Shown: positions 24,258 to 33,667, counted from the first letter of the stretch. The stretch: 64,000 nucleotides of DNA from Paenibacillus_AR sp051594765 (GCF_051594765.1 NZ_JBPPGJ010000002.1:310001-374000); one strand, 5' to 3'. Translations and numbers: made by a program. Notes: a model not told the origin generated them from the letters alone.

Positions 24258-24317
24258 CCACGCCAAAACGTCCCGGCTCCGCGCTGAATGCGGGGGAACC
24301 GGGACGTTTTGGCGTGG
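24258..24317. terminator. Bidirectional terminator between the LigD polymerase gene and cls
   Basis: A perfect 19-bp inverted repeat (24258-24276 with 24299-24317) with a 22-base loop. AAAACGTCCCGG and CCGGGACGTTTT place T runs at the end of an inner stem in both directions, as needed by the two converging genes. Confidence 0.88.
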
Positions 24318-24328
24318 AGCGGGGGCCT

Positions 24329-25756
24329 TTAGAACAGCGGCGACAGCATCCGGCCCAGGATCTCCTTGCCTCTCTGAAGCCGGGAGCGGCGCTCGAATTC
24401 GGACAAGGCCACCTCCTCGCATTCCTTCAGGTCGAGCCGGAACTGACGCTCCAGCTTCTGGATCAGATGCCGGTCGAACAGGATGGCATTCTGCTCGAAG
24501 TTGCTGAAGAAGCTCCGCATATCCATATTGGCGGTGCCCACCGTGGCCATCTTGTCGTCGACGATCAGCATCTTGCTGTGAATGAAGCCCTTGGCATACA
24601 TGTAGAACCGGACCCCTGACTGGAGCAGCTCCTCCAGGTAGGACAAGGAGGCCCAGTGTACGATCCGCGTATCGGGGATCTTGGGCAGAATGATCCGGAC
24701 ATCCACTCCGCTGATGGCCGCCGTCTTCAGGGCGAGACGGATGCCCGGCTCCGGGATGAAGTAAGGGGTCGTGATGTACAGCCTGTTCTTCGCCGTGGCC
24801 ACAGCGGAGAAATACACCTCCAGGATGGTGTCCCAATGGGCGTCCGGCCCGCTGTTGACGATCTGGACCAGATCCTCGCCCATGCACTCGTGCTCCGGCA
24901 GGTAGCGTCCGTCGTGCAGCAGGTCCCCCTTGACGAAGTACCAGTCCTGAATGAAGGTGTTCTGCAGGTAATACACGGCATCCCCCACCACCTTCATGTG
25001 GGTGTCCCTCCAGTAGCCCAATCTGGGGTTCCGGCCCACGTATTCATCTCCGACATTGATACCCCCGAGAAAGCCGGTCAGTCCGTCCACCACCACGATC
25101 TTCCTGTGATTGCGGTAGTTCAAGCGCTTATCGGCCAAGGCGAAGAGCGGCGGCAGGAAGCAGCCCGTCTCGATCCCCGCGTCCTCCAGCAAGCGGACGG
25201 TCCGGTCCGGCATATCCAAGGAGCCGATTCCGTCGTAGAGAAACCGGACCTTCACCCCCTCCGCGGCCTTCCTGGTCATCAGATCGATGAAGCGGCGTCC
25301 CGTCTCGTCGTTCCGGAAGGTGTAATATTCCATATGGATATGATCTCGCGCCTCCTCCATAGCCTGGAGGATAGCTTCGAAGGTATCACAGCCGTTGTAG
25401 TAGAACTCCACTTCGTTGCACTTGGTTATGGGTGCTCCCGGAAGGTTGCTGAGCAGGCCGAATAGCCGTTCGTCCCCTTCGATGGCCCTGGAGCCCCGGG
25501 AGCCTTTCTTCAACAGGCGGGAGAGCCGCTGCAGATCCCTCCGCATCTCCATCATGAGCCGGTGGGTCTTGCGCTTCACGATCCGGCGCCGCGTGTAGCT
25601 CTTGGCCAGAAAATAATACATGACGAAGCCGATCACGGGGAGAATGAAGAGGACGGCCAGCCAGGCCACCGTTTTCTCCGGATGGCGGAATTCCGAGACC
25701 AGTATCGTGATGATCTGGAAGATGAAAAGAATCAGGATGACAACGATCCAAACCAT
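24329..25756 (-). CDS. cls: Cardiolipin synthase (PLD family)
   Basis: The enzyme joins two phosphatidylglycerols into cardiolipin at the membrane. Two membrane helices occupy residues 1-55. Two HKD motifs follow: HRKIVVVDGLTGFLGGINVG near residue 215 and HSKMLIVDDKMATVGTANMD near 390. The length of 475 is typical. An ATG with GAAGGAGG ten bases upstream was chosen; an earlier ATG 19 codons upstream would include that site. It converges on the LigD polymerase gene. Confidence 0.95.
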   Translation of the reverse strand: MVWIVVILILFIFQIITILVSEFRHPEKTVAWLAVLFILPVIGFVMYYFLAKSYTRRRIVKRKTHRLMMEMRRDLQRLSRLLKKGSRGSRAIEGDERLFGLLSNLPGAPITKCNEVEFYYNGCDTFEAILQAMEEARDHIHMEYYTFRNDETGRRFIDLMTRKAAEGVKVRFLYDGIGSLDMPDRTVRLLEDAGIETGCFLPPLFALADKRLNYRNHRKIVVVDGLTGFLGGINVGDEYVGRNPRLGYWRDTHMKVVGDAVYYLQNTFIQDWYFVKGDLLHDGRYLPEHECMGEDLVQIVNSGPDAHWDTILEVYFSAVATAKNRLYITTPYFIPEPGIRLALKTAAISGVDVRIILPKIPDTRIVHWASLSYLEELLQSGVRFYMYAKGFIHSKMLIVDDKMATVGTANMDMRSFFSNFEQNAILFDRHLIQKLERQFRLDLKECEEVALSEFERRSRLQRGKEILGRMLSPLF

Positions 25757-25834
25757 GGGCCAGCTCCCTCCTTCATGCAGCTCATGCTGGAATGGGGTCC
25801 TCCGGATTACCATTGTTCCCCGAAACCGCCGTTT

Positions 25835-26752
25835 TCAGTAGAAGCCCCTCTCCTGGCCCATGTTCCTCCCTACAGTCCGTCGGGAGTACCACCGGTACAC
25901 CATCCAGGTGCCTGCAGCCGTAACCAGCAGGGTGATCAGGCTTCCCTCCGCGCCGAAGCCTCCTCCGGACAACCATTCGGCCCCCCGTGCCTCCAGGCGG
26001 ATGAAGGATTCCACCGGCTTCCCGGAGACGGCGAAGCCGTAGACGTTCCCCTGGAAGAAATTCCAGGTCAAGTGCAGCCCGATAGGCATCCACAGCCCAC
26101 CGGACACCTCTCTCGAGACGCCGAGCAGAACGCCGGCTGCGAACAGCTCCAAGAGGGGAACCGGGTTCTGGAGAATATCGTCATTGCCCAGATGCAAGGA
26201 GGCGAAGAGCAGCGAGGTCACCGCCACTGCGGGCCAGGGGCCGTAATGGTACCGGATCAGCCCTTGGACATAGCCCCTGGTCATCAGCTCCTCGTTGATG
26301 GCGACGAAGATGAAGAGCAGGAACCAGACTGCCAGCCCTCCTCCTTCTCCGGCACGGACCCCCGCATCGATGAGCCGGTAGCCTCCCGCCGCACCGATCC
26401 CCGCAAAGGATATCGTGATGAGCAAGACGCCCCATCCCATTCCTTCCCCCAACCTCCGGCAAGCCAAGGGCAGCGGTTGCTTGACTCCCATGCTCCAGCC
26501 TCTCTTGCGCTCGAAGCTCAGGTACATCAGCAGCGGCGCCGCGATAAAGCACACGGGCTGGACGAAGGTCGACCATCTCCCCGGCGACAGGTTAATTCCC
26601 CCGTCTCCCACGCTTCCGCCCGAGCGAACATGCTGCAGCGCCACGACCACGCCGATGACCAGCATAACCGCCATAACTGCCGCGAAGGCCATGACCAGGA
26701 GGAGCACGACCTTGCCCACAATCTCTGCGATCTTCTTCGTCTGTCTTCCCAT
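25835..26752 (-). CDS. CPBP family intramembrane metalloprotease
   Basis: The 305-residue protein has about eight hydrophobic segments and the three CAAX-protease/Abi motifs: EELMTRGYVQGL near residue 193 (EExxxR), FASLHLGND near 225 (FxxxH), and HLTWNFFQG near 268 (second His with Asn). These place zinc and catalysis inside the membrane. Functions range from prenyl-protein processing to bacteriocin immunity; none can be assigned here. In B. subtilis a CPBP protein (YdiL) lies beside groES; this one is 15 kb away and may not be its orthologue. Confidence 0.85.
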   Translation of the reverse strand: MGRQTKKIAEIVGKVVLLLVMAFAAVMAVMLVIGVVVALQHVRSGGSVGDGGINLSPGRWSTFVQPVCFIAAPLLMYLSFERKRGWSMGVKQPLPLACRRLGEGMGWGVLLITISFAGIGAAGGYRLIDAGVRAGEGGGLAVWFLLFIFVAINEELMTRGYVQGLIRYHYGPWPAVAVTSLLFASLHLGNDDILQNPVPLLELFAAGVLLGVSREVSGGLWMPIGLHLTWNFFQGNVYGFAVSGKPVESFIRLEARGAEWLSGGGFGAEGSLITLLVTAAGTWMVYRWYSRRTVGRNMGQERGFY

Positions 26753-26790
26753 AACACCCTCCGATCTCTCTGCCGCTAAGAATCAACGGA

Positions 26791-26821
26791 TATGAAAAAG
26801 AACCCCCGAACGGGGATTCTT
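26791..26821 (-). terminator. Rho-independent terminator after the ABC permease
   Basis: AAGAAcCCCC/GGGGaTTCTT stem (26798-26807 with 26812-26821, one mismatch), followed on the minus strand by TTTTCATA, just past the permease stop. Confidence 0.8.
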
Positions 26822-26822
26822 C

Positions 26823-27773
26823 CTAAGCCGCCACGTCACGTCTGTTGAAGATGGACCAGCTCAGCAGGTTAAACACAATGAAATATACCAGCAGGATGGC
26901 GATGGAGGCGGACATGGTCATGCCGTCGAACATAGGCTTCCCCTCCAGGTATTGAGTCAGGTCCGTATTGGAGAACAGCCAGAACCTTCCCCAGCTCCAC
27001 TGGCTAAAGAACAGCGTGATCGCCTGACCCAGGAACAGCATCAACAGGGACAAGCCGATGGACAAGGAGCTGCTCCGGAACACCGTGGAGATCATGAAGG
27101 CCAGGGTTACGACCATAATCAGCTCCACACATTTCAGTGCATAGGTATTCAAGGCGTGCAGCAGCATGCTGCTCTCCTGCACCTTCATGGAGGCGTCCAC
27201 GTGCAGATAGGGCGAGCCCACATCCGTAAAGCCATACAGGAAGCCGTTCAAGATGAACGTGGTGCCGAACAGGGTGACCAGCAGCAGAATGGAGAAGCCG
27301 ATGGTGGCCAAATATTTGGACATCAGGATTTTGGACCGGCTGGCCGGTCGGATGAGCAGGAGCTTGATGGTGCCTGCCGTAAACTCGCCCGCCACAATAT
27401 CCGCCGCCACCACCACCGTGAAGATGGTCACGATCTGGATCCATTCGGACATGCTCAGTACCACGCCCCAGAGCGTTTGGTTCGAGGGCGGAATGCCGTT
27501 GTCCAATCGGTATTGGTTGACGGCGATGGTCCGCCGCATCTCCTCCTTGGCCAGGTCCGGCATATCCGCCCGGTCGGCCAACCGTTGCTCGCTCAAGGCG
27601 ATGCTGCTCCGAGCCTCGGCCTCCCAGCCTTCGTTGTGTCGGTTGGCGGTAGACCTGGTGATCAGGGAGGTCCCGACCACCAGGGTCACCAGGATGCCGG
27701 CCAGGATCCAAGTCCGGAGACGGCGGTAGATCTTCATGTTCTCATTCTGGATGAGATTAAGCAATCTGATCAC
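26823..27773 (-). CDS. ABC-2 type transporter permease
   Basis: The 316-residue membrane protein has one N-terminal helix, a long external loop (residues 40-105 with RSTANRHNEGWEAEARSSIA), then about five helices, as in ABC-2 permeases of antibiotic or peptide exporters (VVAADIVAGEFTAGTIKLLL near 124). The start is GTG and overlaps the ATPase gene by 17 bases, so both are translated together. The divergent two-component system suggests control by an extracellular or envelope signal. The substrate is unknown. Confidence 0.88.
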   Translation of the reverse strand: MIRLLNLIQNENMKIYRRLRTWILAGILVTLVVGTSLITRSTANRHNEGWEAEARSSIALSEQRLADRADMPDLAKEEMRRTIAVNQYRLDNGIPPSNQTLWGVVLSMSEWIQIVTIFTVVVAADIVAGEFTAGTIKLLLIRPASRSKILMSKYLATIGFSILLLVTLFGTTFILNGFLYGFTDVGSPYLHVDASMKVQESSMLLHALNTYALKCVELIMVVTLAFMISTVFRSSSLSIGLSLLMLFLGQAITLFFSQWSWGRFWLFSNTDLTQYLEGKPMFDGMTMSASIAILLVYFIVFNLLSWSIFNRRDVAA

Positions 27774-28680
27774 TTCCCGTCATTTCCAAGAATTTGTCCT
27801 CCAGCGACTTCGCTACGGGCTTGATGGCATAGATCTTGATTCCCGCGTGAACGAGCAGCGCCGTAACCTCGGCGATCTCCTCCCGGTCCAGTTGGAGGAT
27901 GATGCCGCCCTGCTGAACCTCCGCCGGGAATCCGCCCGGATTCTGGGAGAGCGCTTGCCGGGCCTCCTCCACGTCGGATACCTCGAATACGACGGAGGAC
28001 CGCTGCTCCTCCTGCATGATGTCCTTGATCAAACGTACGTCCACCAGCCTGCCGTTCTGGATGATGGCCACCCGGTCGCACATCAGCTCCATCTCCGACA
28101 AGAGATGGCTTGAGACGACGACGGAGATGCCTTCTTCCTTGGCCAGACGCCGGAGGTAATCCCGCAGCTCCCGGATGCCCGCAGGATCCAGGCCGTTGGT
28201 CGGTTCATCCAGAATCAAGAGCGCAGGCTTGTGCAGCAGGGCCTGAGCTACCCCCAAGCGCTGACGCATACCCAGGGAGTAGGTCTTCACCTTATCGTGG
28301 ATCCGGTTCTGCAGGCCGACCAGAGCGACAACCTCCTGGATCCGGTGCTTGGTAATCCCGGGCACCATCCGGGCGAAATGCTTCAGGTTGTTCCACCCGG
28401 ACAAATATTTGTACATCTCCGGATTCTCGACGATGGCCCCCACCTGCTTGATGGCCTTCTCGAAATGATCCGTGATGCTGTAACCTCCGATCAGCACATC
28501 CCCTTCGGTAATGGACATCAGGCCGACCATCATCCGGATGGTGGTCGTCTTGCCCGCTCCGTTAGGGCCAAGGAAGCCGAACACCTCTCCCCGGGGGACC
28601 TCGAAGCTGAGCTTGTCGATAATCGTTTTGGAGCCGATCCGTTTGGTCACGTTGTGAAGCTGAACGATGGGTTCGCTCAT
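27757..28680 (-). CDS. ABC transporter ATP-binding protein
   Basis: The 307-residue ATPase has Walker A GFLGPNGAGKTTTIRMMVGL near residue 38, signature YSLGMRQRLGVAQALLHKP near 132, Walker B LLILDEPTNGLDPAG near 152, and a C-terminal extension of the BcrA/multidrug class. The start with GGAGGGG six bases upstream was chosen over a codon seven earlier. It pairs with the overlapping ABC-2 permease gene. The 247-base gap to the divergent histidine kinase gene carries repeated GTCA dyads. Confidence 0.93.
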   Translation of the reverse strand: MSEPIVQLHNVTKRIGSKTIIDKLSFEVPRGEVFGFLGPNGAGKTTTIRMMVGLMSITEGDVLIGGYSITDHFEKAIKQVGAIVENPEMYKYLSGWNNLKHFARMVPGITKHRIQEVVALVGLQNRIHDKVKTYSLGMRQRLGVAQALLHKPALLILDEPTNGLDPAGIRELRDYLRRLAKEEGISVVVSSHLLSEMELMCDRVAIIQNGRLVDVRLIKDIMQEEQRSSVVFEVSDVEEARQALSQNPGGFPAEVQQGGIILQLDREEIAEVTALLVHAGIKIYAIKPVAKSLEDKFLEMTGSDQIA

Positions 28681-28761
28681 TTCTTCCCCTCCAAATCCCA
28701 ATTCCTGTCACTCATCATAGCTTTTCTGAAGCGGTTTGCATAGTCCCTCCGGTCATTAATC

Positions 28762-28856
28762 TGACACGTCAAGTCATATGAAGGCCTCTTCGCCGGGTCA
28801 TGCTCGGAGTCACATGACTGTAATCACTTTAGGATTCAGCCGTTCTGAAGTACAAT
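28762..28856. promoter_or_regulatory. GTCA/TGAC dyads and promoter before the kinase-regulator operon
   Basis: TGAC-AC-GTCA (28762-28771), TCATATGA (28774-28781) and AGTCA-CA-TGACT (28808-28819) are closely spaced palindromes; GTCATG-N10-CATGAC also pairs (28797-28802, 28813-28818). On the plus strand TTTAGG (28828) and TACAAT (28851-28856) with 17-base spacing form a weak promoter, so the dyads lie just upstream of a -35, as for an activator site. Confidence 0.4.
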
Positions 28857-28927
28857 GAAATGGACAATTACCATTATAACGGGTTTTCGAATCCATAGGT
28901 TTCAATCGAGAGGGGAAACGGCGTCAT

Positions 28928-30127
28928 ATGGTCATCGAACGCAGGGCATGGCAGTGGGTGGACTGGGCCTTGTTCGGCATCTTAACCTCCTGGCTGGGGA
29001 TGGGGATCCTGTTCATCTTCACCGAGGCCGGAATGGGAAGTCTGGGGATGAGATTTCTGGTGGCCGGGTGGGTCCTGGTCTCCTACTTCGCGACCTTGGC
29101 CGTCTGGCGGCCCTACTATACGAACCGGCTGGCTCTGCCCTTCGTCGTACTTGCCACCTGCGGCTCTCTGGAGATGTACCTGATCTACCTGAATGGCCGC
29201 GAATTCATCGGAATCGTCACGGTCATGCTGCTCCTGATCGCCTTCCACTCCAGGGGCAAGCTGCTTCCCTTCAATATGGTGCTGTTCCTCGTTGCGCTAC
29301 CCGTTGCGGAGAATCTGCTGCTCATGGACGAACCGGTCGAATTCGCCCATCTCTTCAACCATATGGTCAGCCTGGGCTCCCTGTTCGCCTTGGGCTACGG
29401 CATCCAGCGGATGTGGCTCTCCACCCATGGGGTGAAGAAGCTGTATGAGGAGAATCTGCGGCAGTACCGGCTCATCCAGGAGCAGAATAAGGCGTTGGAG
29501 CAGTATGCCAACCAGGTCGAAAAGCTGACGCTTCTGGAGGAGCGGAACCGGATGGCCCGGGAGCTTCACGACACGGTGGGACATACGTTCACCTCCGTCG
29601 TCATGGGCATGGATGCCGTGTCCTATCTGATGGATACGGCTCCCGACAAGGCGAAGGATAAGCTGGAGGTGCTGCGCCAGGTGACCCGCAACGGCCTGGA
29701 GGAGGTTCGGCGCAGCATTCACCAGATCGCTCCCCAGGAAGAGGAAGGAACCTTCCTGCAGCAGTTTTCCCACCTGGCTCAAGAGTTCGCCGTCCATACC
29801 GGCACCAAGATCGGCATCCAGCAGGAAGGAACGGAGTTCGAGCTGCCCAAGCAGGTGCAGCTGACGCTGATCCGATGCCTGCAGGAGGCGCTGACGAATG
29901 CCAAGCGCCATGGGCAGGCCGCAACGGTCTACGTGACGCTGGCGTATCTCGAGGGAGGTGTCCGGCTCACGGTATCCGATGACGGCATCGGCTCCGAGCA
30001 GCTGGAGGCCGGCTTCGGCCTGAACTCCATGAGGGAGCGTCTTGATGCCCTCCAGGGCAGTCTGGAGGTTACCTCCTCCAGGGACCGGGGAACCGAGGTG
30101 CGCTGCCGGATCCCGATCCGCCGGTAA
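28928..30127 (+). CDS. Sensor histidine kinase, NarL/DesK-type (HisKA_3)
   Basis: The 399-residue kinase has about six membrane helices in residues 1-150 with little external sequence, so it probably senses within the membrane. A short coiled coil (residues 165-205) leads to the phosphorylated histidine in MARELHDTVGHTFTSVVMGM near 213. The ATPase domain has LTNAKRHGQAATVYVTLAYL near 320 and SDDGIGSEQLEAGFGLNSMR near 350. The response regulator follows after 42 bases. Divergence from an ABC-2 exporter resembles antibiotic-response modules. Confidence 0.92.
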   Translation: MVIERRAWQWVDWALFGILTSWLGMGILFIFTEAGMGSLGMRFLVAGWVLVSYFATLAVWRPYYTNRLALPFVVLATCGSLEMYLIYLNGREFIGIVTVMLLLIAFHSRGKLLPFNMVLFLVALPVAENLLLMDEPVEFAHLFNHMVSLGSLFALGYGIQRMWLSTHGVKKLYEENLRQYRLIQEQNKALEQYANQVEKLTLLEERNRMARELHDTVGHTFTSVVMGMDAVSYLMDTAPDKAKDKLEVLRQVTRNGLEEVRRSIHQIAPQEEEGTFLQQFSHLAQEFAVHTGTKIGIQQEGTEFELPKQVQLTLIRCLQEALTNAKRHGQAATVYVTLAYLEGGVRLTVSDDGIGSEQLEAGFGLNSMRERLDALQGSLEVTSSRDRGTEVRCRIPIRR

Positions 30128-30169
30128 GCCGCTTGCAGATGGAATTCGCATATCGAAGGAGGATGCAGG

Positions 30170-30865
30170 ATGAAGGAAATTAAGCTGCTCTTAACGGATG
30201 ATCAGGACCTGATCCGGGAAAGTCTGCATATCGTACTCGACATGGATCCGGATATCCAGGTGGTCGGCCTGGCGGAGAACGGCCGGATGGCCGTGGAGCT
30301 GTGCGCAGAGCACCAGCCTGACGTGGTGCTGATGGATATCCATATGCCCGAGATGGACGGAGTGGAAGCCACCCGCCGGATCAAGGCGCAGTGGCCCCAC
30401 ATCCGCGTGATCATATTGACCACGTTCCAGGAGATCGCCTATGTGGTGGACGCCTTGAGTGCAGGCGCCGAAGGCTATCTGCTGAAGGCGATCCATCCCC
30501 GGGATCTGGCTGCCGGGATCAAGTGGGTGAACCGAGGCGGGACGCTCATCCCCCAGGACATCGCCAAGATGCTGGTCAACCGCCTTCAGGGCGGCCGGCA
30601 GGAAAGCAGCGCCCCCGCAGCATCCGGCGGTCCCGCCGAGGAAGCAGCGGTCCGGGGCGGCGGGGGCTCGGCCTACGGCTTAAGCGACCGCGAGCTCCAG
30701 GTTCTCCACTGCATCTCCGACGGACTGAACAACCGGGAGATTGCGGAGAAGCTGTTCCTTTCGGAGGGCACGGTGAAGAACTATATCTCTAGCATCTATT
30801 CCAAGATGGACGTGCGCGACCGCATCCAGGCTACGAAGAAGGCCCAGGATGAAGGTATGCTGTGA
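30170..30865 (+). CDS. NarL/FixJ family response regulator
   Basis: The 231-residue product has a receiver domain with acidic pocket LLTDDQDLI, phospho-acceptor Asp in DVVLMDIHMPEMDG near residue 56, Thr in VIILTTFQE and Lys in YLLKAIHPRDL. A Gly/Ser/Ala-rich linker (145-168) precedes a LuxR-type HTH (LSDRELQVLHCISDGLNNRE, then LFLSEGTVKNYISSIYSKM). AAGGAGG lies seven bases before the ATG. It is expected to be phosphorylated by the preceding kinase and may act at the GTCA dyads in the divergent promoter region. Confidence 0.94.
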   Translation: MKEIKLLLTDDQDLIRESLHIVLDMDPDIQVVGLAENGRMAVELCAEHQPDVVLMDIHMPEMDGVEATRRIKAQWPHIRVIILTTFQEIAYVVDALSAGAEGYLLKAIHPRDLAAGIKWVNRGGTLIPQDIAKMLVNRLQGGRQESSAPAASGGPAEEAAVRGGGGSAYGLSDRELQVLHCISDGLNNREIAEKLFLSEGTVKNYISSIYSKMDVRDRIQATKKAQDEGML

Positions 30866-30875
30866 TGAAGCCAAT

Positions 30876-32078
30876 CTACTCCCTGCCGGCGGGAGTGCCG
30901 AGAATTGGAGCCAGCTTGTCCTGCAAGGCCCGTTCCAGATAAGGATCCGCATGGAGAAACTGCTTGAAGGTCTTATAGGCCTCCGACAGTTTCTCTTGTT
31001 GTTTCGGCGAAGGCGCCGAGGTCTGGCGGACCGCACGGATCAGCAGGTTTTTGGGCGTATGCTCCATGTCGATGAACTCCAGCAGCTGGGTCTTGTAGCC
31101 GACCAGCTCCAGCAGATGGGCCCGGATCGAGTCGGTGGCCAGCGCCGCCAGACGCTCCTTGATGATCCCGTGGTTCAGCATCGGAGACAGGGTCTCGCTC
31201 TTGATCTGACGGTTCAGCTCATGCTGGCAGCAGGGCACGGACAGAATGACGTCGGCGTTCCACCGGACCGCCTTCTCCAGCGCCGCATCCGTGGCCGTAT
31301 CGCAGGCGTGGAGCGTCACCACCATATCCGCCGGCTGCTCGTCGCGGTAATCCTGAATGTCCCCCGCCTGGAAGCGAAGTCCTGCGTAACCGAACTGTCC
31401 GGCCAAGGCGGAGCAATGGGTGATGACGTCCTCCTTCAGGTCTAGTCCGATAATCTCTACATCCAGCTTGCGGATGTACACGAGATAGTGGTACAGAGCG
31501 AAGGTCAAGTACGATTTTCCGCAGCCAAAATCCACGATCCGGAGCTTCCGGTCCTTCTTCAGATGGGGAACGATGTCTCCGATCATCTCCAGGTAGCGGT
31601 TAATCTGGCGGAACTTATCATACTTCTGCGCCAGCACCTTGCCCTGGGCGTTCATCACTCCCAGCTCCACCAGAAACGGCACGGGCGTGCCTTCCTCCAG
31701 CACGTAATGCTTCTTCCGGTTATGGGTGAGCTCCGCCTCCTGCTTGGTGGCGCCCCGCTCCAGGATGGACACCTTGCCCTTCTTGTCCACCAGCACCTGG
31801 TAGTCCGCCTCCGCGGTCTGCAGCAGCCCCTGCTTGAAGGCCCCGGCCAGCCAATCCGCCAGCCTGCTTCCCGCTTCCTCCGGCGCCACGTTCTCGTGGA
31901 AGACCTTAGCCCCCACCGTACGTTCGAACTGATATACCCGATCGCCCTTAAGCAAGAGCGGCTTGATCTTGATCTTGCTCGGCGCCTCCGGCGTCTTCGA
32001 CCGGGGACCGCTTAATACCGCCTGCACCAGCTTACCCTCGCCGCACAGCCGTTCCGCCAATTCCTTCAGCTTGTCCAT
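30876..32078 (-). CDS. SAM-dependent methyltransferase (class I)
   Basis: A 400-residue protein with an N-terminal domain of about 170 residues and a class I methyltransferase domain with motif I LRIVDFGCGKSYLTFALYHY near residue 188. VEIIGLDLKEDVITHCS near 215 supplies the acidic SAM-ribose ligand, and VVTLHACDTATDAALEKAV near 265 follows. HACDT and DVILSVPCCQHELN resemble METTL25/RRNAD1-like families, so RNA or a protein may be the substrate; this is not certain. GGGAGGGT lies nine bases before the chosen ATG; the open frame upstream crosses the gltD terminator. It ends 11 bases from the converging regulator gene. Confidence 0.85.
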   Translation of the reverse strand: MDKLKELAERLCGEGKLVQAVLSGPRSKTPEAPSKIKIKPLLLKGDRVYQFERTVGAKVFHENVAPEEAGSRLADWLAGAFKQGLLQTAEADYQVLVDKKGKVSILERGATKQEAELTHNRKKHYVLEEGTPVPFLVELGVMNAQGKVLAQKYDKFRQINRYLEMIGDIVPHLKKDRKLRIVDFGCGKSYLTFALYHYLVYIRKLDVEIIGLDLKEDVITHCSALAGQFGYAGLRFQAGDIQDYRDEQPADMVVTLHACDTATDAALEKAVRWNADVILSVPCCQHELNRQIKSETLSPMLNHGIIKERLAALATDSIRAHLLELVGYKTQLLEFIDMEHTPKNLLIRAVRQTSAPSPKQQEKLSEAYKTFKQFLHADPYLERALQDKLAPILGTPAGRE

Positions 32079-32122
32079 TCTTGTTCGTACCCTCCCGCTA
32101 TCATCCGATGGGTTCATTATAC

Positions 32123-32159
32123 AAAAAAAATGCCCTTTCGCCGAATCCACGGCGAAAGG
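32123..32159 (-). terminator. Rho-independent terminator after gltD
   Basis: A 10-bp stem CCTTTCGCCG/CGGCGAAAGG (32134-32143 with 32150-32159), loop AATCCA, followed on the minus strand by ATTTTTTTTG. Confidence 0.93.
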
Positions 32160-32182
32160 ACAGTCAGTTGCAACAGATTCGA

Positions 32183-33667
32183 TTACGGCAGGTTGGTGGC
32201 GCCCATCAGGAAGCGGTCCACTTCACGTGCCGCCTCACGGCCCTCGTTGATGGCCCAGACGACCAAAGATTGGCCGCGGCGCATGTCGCCGGCAGCGAAG
32301 ACACCCTCCACATTGGTGGCATACTTGCCGTAAGCAGCCTTGGCATTGGAGCGCTCATCCTTCTCGACGCCCAGCTGGTCCAAGAGCTGGTTCTCCGGAC
32401 CGGTGAAGCCCAGGGCCAAAAGCACAAGCTGCGCCGGGAACACACGGTCGCTGCCCGGAACCTCGACCGGTGCGAACCGGCCGTTGGCATCCTTCTTCCA
32501 CTCGATGAGAACGGTATGAACTTCCTTCACGTGGCCATTCTCATCGCCCACGAACTTCTTCGTGGAGATCAGATACTGCCGGGGATCGCCGCCGTACTTG
32601 GCCGCAGCCTCCTCCTGGCCGTAATCCATCTTGTACACCTTCGGCCATTCCGGCCAAGGGTTGTTGCCGGCCCGGCCTTCCGGAGCCTTCGGCATGATCT
32701 CGAACTGGTACACGGAGCTGCAGCCGTGGCGCAGGGAGGTGCCCACGCAGTCCGTACCGGTATCGCCGCCGCCGATGACGATGACGTCCTTGCCGGCTGC
32801 GGTGATGTATTCGCCGTCCTCCAGATTGGAATCCAGAAGGGACTTGGTGTTCTTGTGCAGGAATTCCATCGCCAGGTGGATGCCCTTCAGGTCGCGGCCT
32901 TCCACCGGAAGGTCACGGCCCTTGGTGGCACCGCCGCAGAGCACGATGGCGTCGAATTCGGCCTTCAGCTTCTCAACGGGGTAGTCCTTGCCCACCTCGG
33001 TATTGGTCACGAAGGTGACGCCTTCCTCGGCCAGCAGATCTACGCGGCGCTGAACCACTTTTTTGTCCAGCTTCATGTTCGGGATGCCGTACATGAGCAG
33101 GCCGCCGGCGCGGTCCGCACGCTCGAAGACCGTGACGGTGTGCCCGGCTTTGTTCAGTTGGGCCGCCGCAGCCAAGCCGGAGGGACCGGAGCCGATCACC
33201 GCCACCTTCTTGCCGGTGCGGGTCTTCGGAGGCTCGGCGTTAACCCAGCCGTGCTCGAAGCCGTGCTCGATGATGGAGTACTCGATGTTCTTAATGGTCA
33301 CGGAGCTGTCGTTCAGACCGACGGTGCAGGAGCCCTCGCAGGGCGCCGGACAGACGCGGCCGGTAAACTCCGGGAAGTTGTTGGTCTTGTGCAGACGGTC
33401 CAGCGCTTCGCGCCACATGCCGCGGTACACCAGATCGTTCCATTCCGGAATCAGATTGTGAACCGGACAGCCGGCTGCCATGCCGTTCAGAAGCTTGCCG
33501 GTGTGGCAGTATGGAATGCCGCAGTCCATGCAGCGTGCGCCCTGGGTGCGAAGACTATCTTCTGACATGTGCTCGTGGAATTCCCCAAAATGGCCGATCC
33601 GCGACAACGGAGCTTCGTCAGCCGGGAGTTCACGCTTGTATTCCATAAAACCTGTTGGTTTTCCCAT
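32183..33667 (-). CDS. gltD: Glutamate synthase small (beta) subunit
   Basis: GltD supplies electrons from NADPH to GltB for glutamate formation. The 494-residue product has iron-sulfur cysteines in CMDCGIPYCHTG and GCPVHNLIPEWND (residues 48-75), FAD site AVIGSGPSGLAAAAQLNKAG near 150, NADPH site DVIVIGGGDTGTDCVG near 290, and a C-terminal VEGVFAAGDMRRGQSLVVWA. The ATG with AGGAGGAG upstream was chosen over a start 22 codons earlier. It follows gltB after about 78 bases and ends in a strong terminator. Confidence 0.97.
   Translation of the reverse strand: MGKPTGFMEYKRELPADEAPLSRIGHFGEFHEHMSEDSLRTQGARCMDCGIPYCHTGKLLNGMAAGCPVHNLIPEWNDLVYRGMWREALDRLHKTNNFPEFTGRVCPAPCEGSCTVGLNDSSVTIKNIEYSIIEHGFEHGWVNAEPPKTRTGKKVAVIGSGPSGLAAAAQLNKAGHTVTVFERADRAGGLLMYGIPNMKLDKKVVQRRVDLLAEEGVTFVTNTEVGKDYPVEKLKAEFDAIVLCGGATKGRDLPVEGRDLKGIHLAMEFLHKNTKSLLDSNLEDGEYITAAGKDVIVIGGGDTGTDCVGTSLRHGCSSVYQFEIMPKAPEGRAGNNPWPEWPKVYKMDYGQEEAAAKYGGDPRQYLISTKKFVGDENGHVKEVHTVLIEWKKDANGRFAPVEVPGSDRVFPAQLVLLALGFTGPENQLLDQLGVEKDERSNAKAAYGKYATNVEGVFAAGDMRRGQSLVVWAINEGREAAREVDRFLMGATNLP

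Noticed and set aside
30876..30900. Terminator between the response regulator and methyltransferase genes
   Set aside because: ACTCCC/GGGAGT can pair, but it lies within the methyltransferase coding end and lacks a T run.
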